Positions 37,513-38,550 of a stretch of 38,550 bases of DNA are shown here, piece by piece. The notes below the pieces were generated by a model, which was given only the letters and a program-made list of their open reading frames with translations, was not told where the DNA came from and did not search any database. The stretch spans positions 1 through 38,550 of the forward strand of contig NZ_FRCQ01000045.1 of NCBI RefSeq assembly GCF_900142965.1, written 5' to 3'. The stretch's first letter is position 1. Every line of letters starts with the position of its first letter. The translations under genes were made by a program, and so were the position numbers. The DNA is from Rhizobacter sp. OV335. Its GTDB lineage: Bacteria > Pseudomonadota > Gammaproteobacteria > Burkholderiales > Burkholderiaceae_C.

Positions 37513-37821
37513 ATGTTCAAGAAGACCATCATCGCCACGCTGCTGGCACTGTTCTCGGCGCTGGCTTTTGCGGCCGGTGTCGACATCAACAAGGCGACGC
37601 AGGCCGAGCTCGAAGCGGTCAAGGGGATCGGTCCGGCGATGGCCACGCGGATGCTGACCGAGCGCAAGAAGGGTGAGTTCAAGGACTGGACCGACGTGAT
37701 GGGTCGCGTGAAGGGCGTCAAGGACCACCAGGCTGCGAAGCTCTCGGACGCTGGGCTGACGGTCAACGGCGGGGCGTACAAGGCCTCCGCTGATGCCAAG
37801 AAGGAACCGGCGAAGAAGTAA
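37513..37821 (+). CDS. comEA: ComEA-family helix-hairpin-helix protein
   Basis: A 102-residue exported DNA-binding protein. Residues 1-21 are a signal peptide (MFKKTIIATLLALFSALAFA). VDINKATQAELEAVKGIGPAMATRMLTERKKGEF is the helix-hairpin-helix pair with the KGIGP hairpin that grips the DNA backbone; a second HhH follows (VMGRVKGVKDHQAAKL). The tail is Lys/Ala-rich (AKKEPAKK). ComEA pulls DNA into the periplasm in natural transformation, so the strain may be competent. ATG at 37513 follows GGAGAGG and yields the proper signal peptide. Confidence 0.93.
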   Translation: MFKKTIIATLLALFSALAFAAGVDINKATQAELEAVKGIGPAMATRMLTERKKGEFKDWTDVMGRVKGVKDHQAAKLSDAGLTVNGGAYKASADAKKEPAKK

Positions 37822-37853
37822 TCCAAGCGCCGGGCCACGAGCCCCGCGACACA

Positions 37854-37882
37854 ACGCCTCGCGCTATCGCGGGGCGTTTTTT
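37854..37882 (+). terminator. Rho-independent terminator after comEA
   Basis: ACGCCTCGCG-CTAT-CGCGGGGCGT forms a 10-bp stem with one T-G pair and runs into a T-tract (37877-37882). It ends 11 nt before the first structured repeat. Confidence 0.93.
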
Positions 37883-37893
37883 CTTGCTGTGCG

Positions 37894-38141
37894 CGCAGGC
37901 TGCGGCAGGGGCCCTGGGCGGGGGACTCATGCCGGGGCGGTCGGCCCGGGGGGCCGACTCCACGAAGAAGCTCGGCTTCGGGGGTGCATCGGCAAACTCC
38001 CTCCACTCACTTCGTTCGTTGTGGTCAAACAGTGCCGATGAGTTGGTCTACGAAGCGCGCTGGCGCGCGCCACCCCCGAAACCGATCTTCTTCGTCGCCC
38101 CAGAAATCGCCCCCCGCCCAGGCCCCCTGCCGCAGCCTGCG
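37894..38141 (+). repeat. Structured palindromic repeat, copy 2 (complete, about 248 bp)
   Basis: A long nested palindrome. Outer arms 37894-37925 and 38110-38141 pair at 30 of 32 positions. A left hairpin TCGGCC-CGGGG-GGCCGA is at 37941-37957. Middle arms 37962-37986 and 38071-38095 match at 23 of 25. The inner 8-bp stem is CATCGGCA (37987-37994) with TGCCGATG (38033-38040), enclosing a 38-nt core (37995-38032). A right hairpin GCGCGC-TG-GCGCGC is at about 38055-38068. No transposase, duplicated target site or protein-coding signal was seen. The open frames through it (protein fragments such as SLHSLRSLWSNS) are products of the core sequence, not genes. Confidence 0.85.
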
Positions 38142-38230
38142 AACCGCTTGTGTTCGTAGCCAGGGTGGCAACCCGGGAATCAACGCCCACTTGTTCGCTT
38201 GTCACCCCCGAAGGAGCGGGGCGGTGCCAC

Positions 38231-38479
38231 AAAGGCGCTGACGGGGAGTCCGTGGAGCGCCAATAGGGACGGGGCGCCGGAGCTGGCTGGTTTCATGGCC
38301 CGCGTGCGCAGCACGCTTCGTGAACTGACTGTCGCCGACTGTTTGACCACAACGAACGAAGTGAGTGACGGGAGTTTCGGCGACGGGCCATGAAGCCAGT
38401 CAGCGGAGGGAAGTCTTCGCCCCGCAAGGGGCGAAGACCGGCCCGTCCGGCGAGCCACGGACTCCCCGTCAGCGCCTTT
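38231..38479 (-). repeat. Structured palindromic repeat, copy 3 (complete, about 249 bp, inverted)
   Basis: The same architecture as copy 2, with the core on the minus strand. Outer arms 38231-38255 and 38455-38479 are perfect 25-bp inverses, with weaker pairing 10 bp further out. The hairpin GTCTTCGCCCC-GCAA-GGGGCGAAGAC (38413-38438) has an 11-bp stem and a GCAA tetraloop. Middle arms 38282-38302 and 38384-38404 pair at 19 of 21, the two exceptions being G-U compatible. The inner stem is GTCGCCGA (38331-38338) with TCGGCGAC (38377-38384), and the core is 38339-38376. The hairpin GCGTGC-GCA-GCACGC is at 38302-38316. The 89 nt between copies 2 and 3 (38142-38230) hold one further CCCCG-AAGGAG-CGGGG hairpin (38206-38221) and no gene. 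Confidence 0.85.
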
Positions 38480-38491
38480 GCAGCGCCGACC

Positions 38492-38550
38492 TCAGCGAAC
38501 ACCCCAGCCAAAGAAGCGCGCCACTTCCTCGCGCCGCTTCAAGGTATCGG
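38492..38550 (-). CDS. Possible 3' end of a minus-strand gene (partial)
   Basis: The minus strand from the window edge reads ...DTLKRREEVARFFGWGVR and a TGA at 38492-38494, immediately after the structured repeat ends. Codon choice fits the rest of the window and a charged helical C-terminus is believable, but 18 codons do not allow a family call. It may equally be noncoding. Confidence 0.3.
   Translation of the reverse strand, partial: DTLKRREEVARFFGWGVR

Noticed and set aside
37884-38458. Small open frames within the structured repeats as protein genes
   Set aside because: They arise from repeat sequence in multiple frames and both strands, lack ribosome sites, and the DNA is explained better by nested stems.
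37894-38479. CRISPR array or integron attC sites
   Set aside because: Only two adjacent copies, each about 249 bp, with no regular spacers, no cas or integrase genes nearby, and no attC-type end motifs or cassette gene between them.

Overview
The window is GC-rich chromosomal DNA of a betaproteobacterium, almost certainly order Burkholderiales and probably from the Rubrivivax/Leptothrix/Rhizobacter/Methylibium neighbourhood. The grounds are the gene order gyrA-DUF2059-serC-pheA-tyrA-aroA/cmk-rpsA-ihfB-lapA-lapB-rfaE1-hldD-comEA, the AroA-Cmk fusion, a heptose kinase without its adenylyltransferase half, and strong GC3 bias. I see no prophage, transposase, CRISPR array, rRNA or tRNA. There is one tmRNA.

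Layout: (1) 1-139 is the right half of a structured repeat. (2) 221-3583, minus strand: DUF938 methyltransferase, RIO-type kinase, short-chain dehydrogenase (SDR) and a LysR regulator. (3) 3792-8949, plus strand: a TonB-dependent receptor, then a Fur-box-controlled membrane module (DUF3649, PepSY, DUF3325) that looks like iron uptake. (4) 9169-11433: a small secreted protein translationally coupled to a LytS-type histidine kinase and a LytTR response regulator. (5) 11446-17478: M14 carboxypeptidase (minus), DUF1801 protein (plus), a secreted alpha/beta hydrolase between two Ig-like domains, and a Tat-exported alginate-lyase/FN3/LamG protein. (6) 17662-20181, minus: TetR regulator, SDR and an MDR oxidoreductase, with matching operator-like dyads before the first two. 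(7) 20303-22954, minus: ssrA, gph, ubiG and an OmpA-like lipid-free envelope protein. (8) 23231-37821, plus: the housekeeping run. (9) 37894-38479: two adjacent copies of the structured repeat, then possibly the 3' end of a minus-strand gene.

The housekeeping run links DNA topology (gyrA), serine and aromatic amino acid synthesis (serC, pheA, tyrA, aroA), pyrimidine nucleotides (cmk), translation (rpsA), nucleoid architecture (ihfB), LPS control and heptose supply (lapA, lapB, rfaE1, hldD) and DNA uptake (comEA). Most junctions are overlaps of 1-11 nt, so much of it is probably co-transcribed. A good sigma70 promoter inside the cmk half can supply rpsA and what follows.

The strongest unexplained signal is the repeat family at the window ends. 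Two complete copies of about 249 bp share a 38-nt core (36/38 identical) inside nested stems whose sequences differ between copies while pairing is kept. That is a covariation pattern pointing to selection on folded DNA or RNA. Other points worth checking are a tmRNA tag ending in KAA, Gln at GyrA position 83, the secreted-protein/LytS/LytTR trio, the internal cmk promoter, and the paired TetR-type operators.
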